Assembly: GCA_020621985.1 (NCBI GenBank)
Contig: JAHRYS010000004.1
Coordinates: 124,001 to 188,000, forward strand
Origin: Candidatus Ferrigenium altingense
GTDB lineage: Bacteria; Pseudomonadota; Gammaproteobacteria; Burkholderiales; Gallionellaceae
DNA: 64,000 nucleotides
Direction of reading: 5' to 3'
In this document: positions 25,477 through 33,848 of the stretch, one piece after another
Numbering within the stretch: position 1 is the stretch's first letter
How the letters are laid out: every line of letters begins with the position of its first letter
Notes under the pieces: model-generated
Told to the model about the DNA's origin: nothing
Database searches by the model: none
Seen by the model: only the letters and a program-made list of their open reading frames with translations
Position numbers and translations under genes: made by a program

Positions 25477-28374
25477 ATGCAGGCAATCTTTTCCCCTGCC
25501 ATCAACCTGCTGAACCGCTTTGGCTACACCAAAAAATTTACGCTGCTGTGGCTGTTGTCCATGATTGCGATTGCCGTGGTGGTATACAGCCTGTTCGTCA
25601 GCCTTGAGCGGATCATCCGTCCCTCGCAGCAGCAACTGGAAGGCCTCGTGCTGATCAAGCCGATCTCCAAATCCGTGCAGACCATCCAGTTGCACCGCGG
25701 AATTTCGGCCGCACTGCTCGGCGGCAATGAGACCATGCGGGGCAGACGCGCCACCAAGGAAAAAGAAGCGGCAGCCGCGTTTGATGCCATGGAAGAAAAG
25801 CTGCCTGCCAGCCTGGCCTCCGGTGAAGATTTCCGGCTCATCAGGTCAAACTGGGAGCGGTTGCGCAAAGCAGGCTTGCATTTGACGGTGGCCGAGAATT
25901 TTGCCGCACATACCCGCCTGATCGAGCAGCTCCAGCTATTCGAGGTGTTCGTCGCCGACGAATATCTGCTGACGCTGGATCCGGAGCTTTCCTCGTTTTA
26001 CCTGATCGACACCGCCATCAACAAACTGCCGCATGCGCTCGAACACCTCGGGCAGATTCGCGCATACGGCACCGGCATCCTGGCCAGCAAGCGCATTACC
26101 GAACCGCAGAAGACCGAATTAAAGGTCATGCTCGCCGAACTCGATAATACGCTCAAGCTTCTCGGCATCAACCTCGGCAAGGCCGTCCGCTATAACCCGA
26201 CGGTGCATAAGCCGCTCACCGCGGTGTCCGATGACATCGTCGGTTCGTCACGGCAGATTACCAGCCTGGTGGCATCGGACATCCTCACCGGCCATTTCGC
26301 CACACCGCCCGGCGAATTTCTGGACATCGCCACGGCGGCAATCGACAGGAGTTACGCGCAAATGTATGACACCCTGCTGCCGACCGCCGAGACTCTCCTC
26401 CAGGCGCGCATCACTCAGGCAAAAAACACGCTGTACAGGAGCACCGGCATCGCCTTGCTGGCGTTTCTGCTGGTGGTTTACCTGTCGGTCAGCATCTATT
26501 ACGCGATCGTCGGCGGCATCCGGTCGATTGCCCGCTCCGCCCGCGCCTTTGCCGACGGCGACCTGAACACGCGCATCAAGCTCGACACGCGCGACGAACT
26601 CAGTTGGGTCGGCGACAGCTTCAACGAAATGGCCGATGGATTCAATGCCATGCTTGAGACGCACCGCGAAGATGAAGCGCGCCTGCGCGCCACCATTGAA
26701 ACCGCCATGGATGCCGTGGTGCAGATAAATGCCGATGGCATCATCACCGGCTGGAACAGCCAGACGGAAAAGGTTTTCGGCTGGACGCGCGAGGAAGCCA
26801 TCGGACAGGCGCTGCACAAAACGATCATCCCGCCGCAGTACCGCGAAGCGCACCTCCGCGGCATGACGCATTTCCTGGCCTCCGGCGAAGGAGCCATGCT
26901 GAATTCACGGGTCGAGCTGCTGGGGCTGCATCGCGACGGCCACGAGTTTCCCGTCGAATTGTCCATCACCGCAGTCAAGGCAGCGGGCAAGTATGAGTTC
27001 AACGGCTTCATCCGCGACATCACCAGGCAAAAGAAATCCGAGGAGATGATCTGGAACCAGGCCAATTTCGATACTTTGACCGGCCTGCCCAACCGCCACA
27101 TGTTCTACGACCGCCTGACGCAGGATATCAAGAAAGCGCATCGCGCCGGCCTGAAAACGGCGCTGCTGTTCATCGATCTCGACAAATTCAAGGAGGTCAA
27201 CGACACGCTGGGGCACAGCATGGGCGACATCCTGTTGCAGGAAGCAGGACGCCGCATCAGCGGCTGCGTGCGCGAGACTGACACCGTGGCGCGCCTGGGC
27301 GGCGACGAATTCACCGTCATCCTGGCGGAACTAGCCGATACCGGCAGCGTCGAGCGGATCGCCGAAAACATCCTGCAAATCATGGCCAAACCGTTCCGGC
27401 TGAACGACGAAATGGCCTACGTGTCGGCCAGCATCGGCATTACGCTGCATCCCAACGATGCTACCGAGGCGGAAGACCTGCTCAAAAATGCCGATCAGGC
27501 GATGTATGCCGCCAAAAATGGCGGACGCAACCGCTTCAGTTATTTCACGCCATCCATGCAGCAGGCGGCGCAAGCGCGGCTGCGCCTGACCAGCGAGTTG
27601 CGCGGCGCGCTGGCCGGCGGCCAGTTCAGGATTCATTACCAGCCCATCGTGAACCTGGCTACCGGCCGCATCATCAAGGCAGAAGCGCTGATCCGCTGGC
27701 AACACCCGGGGCGCGGCATGATCAGCCCGGTCGAATTTATTCCGCTGGCCGAAGAAACCGGATTGATCGTCGAGATCGGCGACTGGGTCTTCAGGGAAGC
27801 GGCACGCCAACTGAAGCAGTGGAGAACGCTGTACAACCCCGGGTTCCAGATCAGCGTGAACGTGTCGCCGGTCCAGCTCAGCAATACCATCGGCAATTCG
27901 TACAAAGCCTGGTTCGGCTATTTGCAGGAACTGGGGTTGCCGGGGCAGAACGTGGTCATCGAAATCACCGAAGGATTGCTGCTGGGCGCCGATTCCGGCA
28001 TTACCGGCAAACTGCTTGAATTCCGCGATGCGGGCATCCAGGTGGCGATCGACGATTTCGGCACGGGCTATTCGTCGCTGTCCTACCTGAAGAAGTTCGA
28101 CATCGACTACCTGAAGATCGACCAGTCGTTCGTGCGCGACCTGGTAACCGACCCGGACGACATGGCGTTATCCGAGGCCATCATCGTCATGGCGCACAAG
28201 CTCGGCCTGAAGGTGATCGCAGAAGGGGTGGAAACGGAAGCGCAGCGCAAGCTGCTGACCGAGGCGTATTGCGACTACGCGCAAGGGTATCTGTTCTCGA
28301 AGCCGGTGCCGGCCGAAGCATTCGAGGAATTATTGAAAGGGCAGCAGCCGGAAAGCCATCACTACCAGATTTGA
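25477..28374 (+). CDS. Membrane GGDEF-EAL protein (periplasmic sensor-HAMP-PAS-GGDEF-EAL)
   Basis: A 965-residue receptor that makes and/or breaks c-di-GMP. TM1 is at about 22-43 and TM2 at about 326-346, enclosing a helical sensor with QLHRGISAA and LEHLGQIRAYG, motifs shared with the GGDEF-EAL protein at 57304. HAMP (about 347-400) and PAS (about 405-520) follow. GGDEF is intact at 608-612, with inhibitory RETD at 599-602 five residues before it. The EAL domain has E736-A-L, DDFGTGYSSLSYLKKF and KIDQSFVRD, so both activities are possible. A terminator follows. The ATG at 25477 is preceded by weak purine-rich sequence. Confidence 0.93.
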   Translation: MQAIFSPAINLLNRFGYTKKFTLLWLLSMIAIAVVVYSLFVSLERIIRPSQQQLEGLVLIKPISKSVQTIQLHRGISAALLGGNETMRGRRATKEKEAAAAFDAMEEKLPASLASGEDFRLIRSNWERLRKAGLHLTVAENFAAHTRLIEQLQLFEVFVADEYLLTLDPELSSFYLIDTAINKLPHALEHLGQIRAYGTGILASKRITEPQKTELKVMLAELDNTLKLLGINLGKAVRYNPTVHKPLTAVSDDIVGSSRQITSLVASDILTGHFATPPGEFLDIATAAIDRSYAQMYDTLLPTAETLLQARITQAKNTLYRSTGIALLAFLLVVYLSVSIYYAIVGGIRSIARSARAFADGDLNTRIKLDTRDELSWVGDSFNEMADGFNAMLETHREDEARLRATIETAMDAVVQINADGIITGWNSQTEKVFGWTREEAIGQALHKTIIPPQYREAHLRGMTHFLASGEGAMLNSRVELLGLHRDGHEFPVELSITAVKAAGKYEFNGFIRDITRQKKSEEMIWNQANFDTLTGLPNRHMFYDRLTQDIKKAHRAGLKTALLFIDLDKFKEVNDTLGHSMGDILLQEAGRRISGCVRETDTVARLGGDEFTVILAELADTGSVERIAENILQIMAKPFRLNDEMAYVSASIGITLHPNDATEAEDLLKNADQAMYAAKNGGRNRFSYFTPSMQQAAQARLRLTSELRGALAGGQFRIHYQPIVNLATGRIIKAEALIRWQHPGRGMISPVEFIPLAEETGLIVEIGDWVFREAARQLKQWRTLYNPGFQISVNVSPVQLSNTIGNSYKAWFGYLQELGLPGQNVVIEITEGLLLGADSGITGKLLEFRDAGIQVAIDDFGTGYSSLSYLKKFDIDYLKIDQSFVRDLVTDPDDMALSEAIIVMAHKLGLKVIAEGVETEAQRKLLTEAYCDYAQGYLFSKPVPAEAFEELLKGQQPESHHYQI

Positions 28375-28410
28375 TCCGGTATCAGCCGGAAAACCTGTGC
28401 CTGCCCAATG

Positions 28411-28440
28411 AAAAAGGCCTGCGTGATGCAGGCCTTTTTG
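28411..28440. terminator. Bidirectional terminator between the GGDEF-EAL gene and htpX
   Basis: AAAAAGGCCTGC-gtgat-GCAGGCCTTTTTG forms a 12-bp stem with A and T runs on both sides, serving the two convergent genes. Confidence 0.95.
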
Positions 28441-28458
28441 TATCCATCGCCGTGATGT

Positions 28459-29334
28459 TTAACGCGCGGAACGCAGCGCTTCGATGCGCTCGTCCAGCGG
28501 CGGGTGGGTCATGAACAGCCTGGCAAAACTCTTGCCCCCGGAAATGCCGAATGCGGCCATCTGCTCCGGCAAGGTCGCCTGTTCGTGGTTGACCTTGAGG
28601 CGCTCCAGCGCGGCGATCATCTTCTGCCGTCCGGCCAGGTTCGCCCCGCCCGCGTCGGCGCGGAATTCGCGCTGGCGCGAGAACCACATCACGATCATGC
28701 TGGCCAGCACGCCCAGCACCAGTTGTGCCACGATCTCCGCCGCAATCATGCCGATGCCGTGGCCGCGATCATTTTTAAGTATGACGCGGTCGACGAAGTA
28801 GCCGAACAGTTTGGCGAAGAAAATCACGAAGGTGTTTACCACGCCCTGGATCAACGCCAGCGTCACCATATCGCCGTTGGCGACGTGGCTGATTTCATGC
28901 GCCAGCACCGCCTCGGCCTCCTCGCGGCTCATGTTGCGCAACAGCCCGGTGCTCACCGCCACCAGCGCGTCGTTGCGGTTCCAGCCGGTGGCGAACGCAT
29001 TCACGTCCGGCGCGTCGTAAATCGCCACTTCCGGCATGCCGATGCCCGCAGAAAGCGCCTGGCGTTTTACGGTATCCACCAGCCAGCGCTCGGTCGGGTC
29101 GCTCGGGCTCTCGATGACCTGCGCGCCGACCATGCGCTTGGCCGACCACTTGGACATCGCCAGCGAGATCAGCGAACCGGCAAAACCGATCACGGCAGAC
29201 ATCACCAGCAGCGCGCTGAAATTGATCCCGCCGGTTTCATCCATCCAACGATCCACACCGAGCAGGCGCAGGGTGATGCTGATCACAGCCACCACTGCCA
29301 GGTTGGTCAGAATGAACAAAAAGATTCGCTTCAT
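28459..29334 (-). CDS. htpX: Membrane zinc metalloprotease HtpX
   Basis: HtpX degrades damaged membrane proteins at the inner membrane, working alongside FtsH. The 291-residue protein has two N-terminal membrane segments ([37 protein letters not shown]), then the zinc site [13 protein letters not shown] and the third ligand region [13 protein letters not shown]. Two further hydrophobic segments lie between them. [13 protein letters not shown] near the C terminus is highly conserved. Length matches E. coli HtpX. It is transcribed alone, with a terminator downstream. Confidence 0.96.
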   Translation of the reverse strand: MKRIFLFILTNLAVVAVISITLRLLGVDRWMDETGGINFSALLVMSAVIGFAGSLISLAMSKWSAKRMVGAQVIESPSDPTERWLVDTVKRQALSAGIGMPEVAIYDAPDVNAFATGWNRNDALVAVSTGLLRNMSREEAEAVLAHEISHVANGDMVTLALIQGVVNTFVIFFAKLFGYFVDRVILKNDRGHGIGMIAAEIVAQLVLGVLASMIVMWFSRQREFRADAGGANLAGRQKMIAALERLKVNHEQATLPEQMAAFGISGGKSFARLFMTHPPLDERIEALRSAR

Positions 29335-29550
29335 ATTATTATCTCCATCGTCAAAAAACTATGGCATACAGTTTAACACCTGCCGCCCTCCGCTCCGTTA
29401 CATGGGGAACTCTCCCATTTTTTTCAAGCGCGCAATTGGAGGGGGAAACGGCAAAAAAGTTTCATGCCGCTTGCCTTGCCGGCCGCGCCGCACTACGATT
29501 ATCCGGCCCCGCAAGGCGCCGCACCGAAATCAATTTACGGGGAGAAAGCC

Positions 29551-30120
29551 ATGAACAAGCATTTGACCGGCATCATCGCCATCGCCGCCCTGTTCTCCGC
29601 ACCCGCCCATGCCGCCGACTGCTACACCATCGACCCGGCCCACACCTGGCCGGTGTTCGAGGTCAACCACCTCGGCTTCTCCACCCAGCGCGGCCGCTTC
29701 AACAAATCCAGCGGCAAGATCACCCTCGACACCGCCGCGAAAAAAGGCAGCGTGGAACTGGTGATTGAAACCGCCTCGATCGACATGGGATTCGACAAGT
29801 GGGATGAGCGCATGAAGTCGGATGAATTCTTCAACGTCGCGCAATTCCCCGCCATGCGCTTCGTCTCGGACAAGCTGGTGTTCGACGGCGGCAGGGTGGT
29901 GGCCGCCGAGGGCCGTTTCACCCTGCTCGGAGTGACCAGGCCGCTGACGCTCACCGTGAGCAATTTCCGCTGCGCCCCGCACCCGATGGTCAAGAAACCA
30001 GCCTGCGGCGCGGACATCAGCGCCACCCTGAAACGCTCCGAATTCGGCATGACCAAATTCCTCCCGGCGGTGAGCGATGAAGTGAGAATTTCGTCTCCGG
30101 TTGAAGCGATCAAGGACTGA
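29551..30120 (+). CDS. YceI family periplasmic protein
   Basis: A 189-residue secreted lipocalin-like protein of the YceI family, which binds isoprenoid or amphiphilic ligands. The start at 29551 is chosen because GGGGAG precedes it and a clear signal peptide follows (MNKHLTGIIAIAALFSAPAH, cleaved near AHA-AD). The open frame itself begins further upstream. YceI features are YTIDPAHTWPVFEVNHLGFS, a family-typical KITLD, FDKWDERMKSDEFFNVAQFP and LTLLGVTRPLTL-like strands (TLLGVTRPLTL). One pair of cysteines (FRCAPHP, PACGAD) may form a disulfide, and NKSSGK-type basic segments occur early. A hairpin follows the stop. Confidence 0.92.
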   Translation: MNKHLTGIIAIAALFSAPAHAADCYTIDPAHTWPVFEVNHLGFSTQRGRFNKSSGKITLDTAAKKGSVELVIETASIDMGFDKWDERMKSDEFFNVAQFPAMRFVSDKLVFDGGRVVAAEGRFTLLGVTRPLTLTVSNFRCAPHPMVKKPACGADISATLKRSEFGMTKFLPAVSDEVRISSPVEAIKD

Positions 30121-30137
30121 AGTTTACTGCCAACGCA

Positions 30138-30168
30138 GAAAAGGCAGGCCGGGAGGCTTGCCCTTTTG
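30138..30168 (+). terminator. Probable terminator after yceI-like gene
   Basis: AAAAGGCA-g-GCC-ggga-GGC-t-TGCC-c-TTTT forms an interrupted stem followed by T residues, 18 bases after the stop. Confidence 0.6.
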
Positions 30169-30202
30169 TGTTTGCGGGCTTTATTCCATGCTCTCCCTCA
30201 GC

Positions 30203-30337
30203 CTAGCTCGCCAAAAACAATTCGACTCCGACCCCAATGGCACTGCCCATAAATAATGCGAAGCTGACCCCTTTAATTCTTCGCTGTACCACATGCTGTG
30301 GATGCCCTGCCAGATTGATGCGCGGACGACGCGGCAT
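30203..30337 (-). pseudogene. N-terminal fragment of a REP-associated (RAYT/Y1) transposase
   Basis: The reverse strand from ATG 30337 reads MPRRPRINLAGHPQHVVQRR, the characteristic N terminus of RAYT-type tyrosine transposases. After about 20 residues the similarity ends, and the frame runs into VSFALFMGSAIGVGVELF and a stop at 30203. The catalytic His-x-His and Tyr regions are absent, so this is a remnant. It lies 26 bases from the inverted-repeat cassette that follows and contains AATTCGACTCCGACCCC, similar to part of that inverted repeat. Confidence 0.7.
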
Positions 30338-30351
30338 GTCTTCCTCTTATC

Positions 30352-31506
30352 TCAATTCATCAAAAAGAAATCGACTCCGGTACCTTTGGTTTTCGATTTA
30401 TCTCCTTTGCAAAGATCGATTACTTTGAGAGTGGGACGAGTGATTTGCCCGAAAAAATCTACGTGAGTGGTGGTGTAGGCCAAACGGCAACCGTTGGGAG
30501 AGACTTTCCCATCTTGAACATTTTCGGAAGAAATACGTTTTACCTGCTCGCCACGGGATAAGTACAAGCCGTTGTCAGATTGTGGCAGAACGCTTCCACG
30601 AAGCCAAAGCAAGCCGCGCCTGCTTAACACAAGCCGACCGCTGTTATGTTTGGAATAATCAATAGACTGGAGCTTCCCATCTGGGGAAAGGGCATACACC
30701 CCGTCCGTATTTCCCAAAAGATAAGCTTTAATAAAGGGATAGTAGGCAGGAACAACCAAGCCTTTGGATGACACAGAAATATTGAGGGGAGCGTTCTCTG
30801 GCCTGTGGTAGACGATATGATCTTGGTAAATAATTTCCTTGGTTCTGCCATCAGGGAACATCGTGCGCTTTGCGGTAACCAGAAAACCATCCTCTTCCCG
30901 CAATGGAAAAACCATTTCATCTTGATGAGACTCCGCATATACGGATGCCAAATTCAACCGGGGTTCGTTACACTCAAATTGGTTGCCATACACGCGAGGG
31001 CGTTTATCAAATGTACGTTCTTTTTTCTCTTGCCCAAGTGGTCCTCTAAACAAATCGCGCATAACATGCGCAGGCAAATCTGGCCGGTTTTCACTCTTCC
31101 TAACCATGCCATTTTCGTAACACACAATTCGCCCAAAACCAATGCGAGCAACTTGATTTCTATCTACATCCCAACTGATTATCAGTTGATCTTTTTCCTC
31201 TTTGTCCAAAACACTAAAAACAAGTCGATGGTTATCCATCCAGAAGTACAAACCACCATAACTACCATAAGCATGAACTGGATAAGCTCCCTCCATCGAC
31301 GAAGCTGGATTCAACACTTCATCAATCGAGATAATCGGTTCGGCGTAATCCGATGACAGCTCACTTTGCGGTATCGCATCTTTTGGTGAGGGGAACGCAG
31401 TCTCTTCCGCCGAGGCGCACACCGACAAGAGCACCCCCGCCACTATCAATACGACAAATTTCCAGGGTGCCAAAGGTACCGGAGTCGATTTCTTTTCTTC
31501 ACGCAT
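30352..31506 (-). CDS. Secreted hypothetical protein within a 27-bp inverted-repeat cassette
   Basis: A 384-residue protein that I do not recognise. A signal peptide (WKFVVLIVAGVLLSVCASAE) gives export to the periplasm; cleavage at ASA-E or lipidation at the LSVC cysteine are both possible. The mature part is beta-rich, with repeated short strands such as GLYFWMDNHRLVFSV, GVYALSPDGKLQSID and NGLYLSRGEQVKRIS, suggesting a beta-propeller-like fold. The ATG at 31506 has GGGAGAGG seven bases upstream. Codon use is more AT-rich than the neighbours. The first and last coding bases fall within the flanking inverted repeats (KKSTPVPL at the N terminus, KGTGVDFF at the C terminus). Confidence 0.72.
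   Translation of the reverse strand: MREEKKSTPVPLAPWKFVVLIVAGVLLSVCASAEETAFPSPKDAIPQSELSSDYAEPIISIDEVLNPASSMEGAYPVHAYGSYGGLYFWMDNHRLVFSVLDKEEKDQLIISWDVDRNQVARIGFGRIVCYENGMVRKSENRPDLPAHVMRDLFRGPLGQEKKERTFDKRPRVYGNQFECNEPRLNLASVYAESHQDEMVFPLREEDGFLVTAKRTMFPDGRTKEIIYQDHIVYHRPENAPLNISVSSKGLVVPAYYPFIKAYLLGNTDGVYALSPDGKLQSIDYSKHNSGRLVLSRRGLLWLRGSVLPQSDNGLYLSRGEQVKRISSENVQDGKVSPNGCRLAYTTTHVDFFGQITRPTLKVIDLCKGDKSKTKGTGVDFFLMN
30363..30389. repeat. Left arm of 27-bp inverted repeat around a hypothetical gene
   Basis: Sequence begins AAAAGAAATCGACTCCGGTA and ends CCTTTGG. It is the exact reverse complement of 31470-31496, 1.1 kb away. It encodes the last residues of the enclosed gene. Confidence 0.9.
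31470..31496. repeat. Right arm of 27-bp inverted repeat around a hypothetical gene
   Basis: Begins CCAAAGGTACCGGAGTCGAT and is a perfect complement of 30363-30389. It overlaps codons 4-12 of the enclosed gene. Confidence 0.9.
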
Positions 31507-31851
31507 CACAATACCTCTCCCGAAAAAACTGATCCTTCTGGCTCGCTCCCGCTATCGCGGATAGCCATCCCACACTCTGGAGCAACCTTAATCACATCCG
31601 AGGTAAATAACAATAGGCCGAAATGTCTATCTATTTCGACCCGGCAGGCAAACGCCCGCCGCATAAATCACACGATTTGCCCGCCTACTAAACCGGGCTC
31701 TGCTCGTATATTCCCGCGCTCGCATTCATTTGACAGCCTACACGGGGCGTCATAGCATTCGGCAGACGGCACGCCAGACAATAATAATGAACCCATCTGG
31801 TCGCCCCGCATCGCAATCCAACGCTCAACCCGGTATCGACCGACAGGACAG
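31507..31851. other. 345-base intergenic region upstream of the mla-like operon
   Basis: No gene, tRNA or strong hairpin was found. It must carry the divergent promoters for the hypothetical gene (minus) and the mlaE-like operon (plus), but no consensus boxes stand out. Confidence 0.4.
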
Positions 31852-33012
31852 ATGAACGTACCGACCACGCCACGCCATGCCACAACGCAGGCAGCCGCGG
31901 ATATCCGTCCCGGCGCGACGCCGCGCGAACTGCGCTGCGAGGGCGCGTGGTTGTTGCGCTCGGCGGCGCAGACCGAGATCCGGATCGAGGCATGTCTGGG
32001 AGCGCTGGCGCTGCCGGTCGAGGGCGAGTTGCTGATCGACGCGCAGGCCGTCACCGCGCTGGACACCTCGGGCGCATGGCTGCTGCATCGCATCCGGCGC
32101 GACCTGGAGCTGGGCGGGTGCACCGTGCGCTTCACCGGCCTGCGCCCGGAATTCGAGGCGCTGCTTCGCCTGATCGCCGCGCGCACTGCGCAACCTGCCA
32201 TCGCACCGCCGTCCGCACCCGGCGTGTTGGCCCGTTTCGGCAGCAATGCATGGGAAGGGCTGCTCGGTGCGCTCGGGCTGCTGTCCTTCCTCGGTGCCAG
32301 CGCGACCGCGCTGATGCGCGCCTTGGTGCAGCCGCGGCGCATCCGCTGGCGCTCCATCCTGTACAACCTGCAGACCGCCGGCGTCGCGGCGCTACCGATC
32401 ACCGGGTTGCTCTCCTTCCTGCTCGGCATCGTCATCGCCTACCAAGGCGCGGAACAGTTGCGGCGCGTCGGCGCCAATATCTACATCGCCGACCTGGTCG
32501 GCCTGTCGATGGTGCGCGAACTCTCGCCGCTGATCACCGCCATTATCGTCGCCGGCCGCTCCGGCTCGGCCTACGCGGCGCAGATCGGCACCATGAAGGT
32601 GACCGAGGAGGTCGACGCGCTGCGCACCATCGGCATCGGGCCGCTCGACCTGCTGGTGCTGCCCAAGATGATCGCGCTGGTGATTGCGCTGCCGCTGCTC
32701 ACCCTCTACACCGACATCATGGGCGTGCTCGGCGGCATGGTCATGGCGCGCGCGCAGCTCGATGTCGGTTTCGCCACCTTCATCGACCGTCTCGACGATG
32801 CGGTCAGCCTGACATCGTTTCTCATCGGCATCGGCAAAGCGCCGGTGTTCGCGGTGATCATCGCCCTGGTCGGCTGCTATCAGGGATTCCAGGTGAACGG
32901 CAGCGCCGAGAGCGTCGGGCACCAGACCACGAAAAGCGTGGTGCAGTCGATTTTCCTGGTGATCCTGGCCGACGCGCTGTTCTCCATCGCCTTCAGCTGG
33001 CTGAAACTGTGA
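31852..33012 (+). CDS. MlaE-type ABC transporter permease with N-terminal STAS domain
   Basis: A 386-residue inner-membrane permease for lipid transport. The N-terminal STAS domain (about 30-112: LPVEGELLIDAQAVTALDTS, then GCTVRFTGL) corresponds to the separate MlaB of E. coli. The MlaE domain (about 125-386) has LGIVIAYQGAEQLRRVGA, VRELSPLITAIIVAGRSGSA, the coupling-helix region MKVTEEVDALRTIGI and C-terminal AESVGHQTTKSVVQSIF. It starts the four-gene operon and its TGA overlaps the GTG start of the ATPase gene. STAS-MlaE fusions are known in other bacteria. Confidence 0.92.
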   Translation: MNVPTTPRHATTQAAADIRPGATPRELRCEGAWLLRSAAQTEIRIEACLGALALPVEGELLIDAQAVTALDTSGAWLLHRIRRDLELGGCTVRFTGLRPEFEALLRLIAARTAQPAIAPPSAPGVLARFGSNAWEGLLGALGLLSFLGASATALMRALVQPRRIRWRSILYNLQTAGVAALPITGLLSFLLGIVIAYQGAEQLRRVGANIYIADLVGLSMVRELSPLITAIIVAGRSGSAYAAQIGTMKVTEEVDALRTIGIGPLDLLVLPKMIALVIALPLLTLYTDIMGVLGGMVMARAQLDVGFATFIDRLDDAVSLTSFLIGIGKAPVFAVIIALVGCYQGFQVNGSAESVGHQTTKSVVQSIFLVILADALFSIAFSWLKL

Positions 33013-33848
33013 GTCCCGCCGTGAACACCGCCGCAACAAACACACCGGGCGACGTCATCGAAATCCGCGACCTGAACACCCGTTTCGGTACCGCAGTGGT
33101 GCATCGCGACGTGAGTCTCTCGGTGCACCGCGGCGAAATCTTCGCGCTGGTCGGCGGCAGCGGCTGCGGCAAATCGACCATGCTGCGCGAGATCATCATG
33201 CTGCAAGCGCCGGTGTCCGGTTCGATCCGGGTGTTCGGCCAGGAAGTGATCGGGCTCTCCGACGAGCAGGCGCTGCCGCTCAGGCGCCGCTGGGGCATGA
33301 TGTTCGAGCGTGGTGCACTGTTCAGCTCGCTCACCGTGACGGAGAACGTCGCCATGGTGCTCAGGGAACACACCCGCCTCGGCGCGGCGCTGGCCGACGA
33401 GATCGCCGCCCTCAAGATCGCCCTCACCGGCCTGCCGGCCGATGCCGGTGCGAAGTACCCGAGTGAACTCTCCGGCGGCATGCGCAAGCGCGCGGCGCTG
33501 GCGCGCGCGCTGGCACTGGATCCGGAGTTGCTGTTCCTGGATGAGCCGACCGCCGGCCTCGACCCGCTGAGCGCCGTCGGCATCGACGAACTGGTGCGCC
33601 AGTTGCGCGATGCGCTCGGAATCACCATCATGATGGTCACCCACGACCTCGACCTGCTGTGGCGCGCCGCGGATCGCGTCGCGGTGCTGGGCGAGGAGCG
33701 TATCCTGGGCAACGGCACGATGCAGGAACTGGCGCGCTCGGAACATCCGATAATCCGGGAATATTTCTACGGCCCGCGCGGGCGCGGGGCGCGGGAACAG
33801 GGGACCATGGAACAGGGAGCAGGGGAGCAGGCATGGAATCAAAAGTAA
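33009..33848 (+). CDS. MlaF-type ABC transporter ATP-binding protein
   Basis: The ATPase of the MCE/Mla-like transporter, 279 residues from GTG 33009, which overlaps the permease stop (GTGA); GTG 33021 is an alternative. Walker A is GGSGCGKST, the signature is YPSELSGGMRKRAALAR, Walker B is LLFLDEPTAGLDP and the switch His is in VTHDLD. The last about 20 residues (GAREQGTMEQGAGEQ) come from a GGGAACAGGGGACC-type repeat and replace the usual tail. That same repeat supplies the ribosome-binding site of the next gene. A much longer open frame upstream is an accidental overlap with the permease gene. Confidence 0.93.
   Translation: MSPAVNTAATNTPGDVIEIRDLNTRFGTAVVHRDVSLSVHRGEIFALVGGSGCGKSTMLREIIMLQAPVSGSIRVFGQEVIGLSDEQALPLRRRWGMMFERGALFSSLTVTENVAMVLREHTRLGAALADEIAALKIALTGLPADAGAKYPSELSGGMRKRAALARALALDPELLFLDEPTAGLDPLSAVGIDELVRQLRDALGITIMMVTHDLDLLWRAADRVAVLGEERILGNGTMQELARSEHPIIREYFYGPRGRGAREQGTMEQGAGEQAWNQK
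33789..33834. repeat. Purine-rich GGGAACAGGGGA repeat at the end of the ATPase gene
   Basis: GGGAACAGGGGACCATGGAA, then CAGGGAGCAGGGGAGCAGG, consists of near-repeats of a GGAACAGGG unit. It lies inside the ATPase coding end and provides GGGGAG for the mlaD start. Confidence 0.65.

Noticed and set aside
31947-33008. N-terminal extension of the MlaF-like ATPase over the permease gene
   Set aside because: Arg-rich nonsense overlapping MlaE; the ATPase starts at GTG 33009 coupled to the permease stop.
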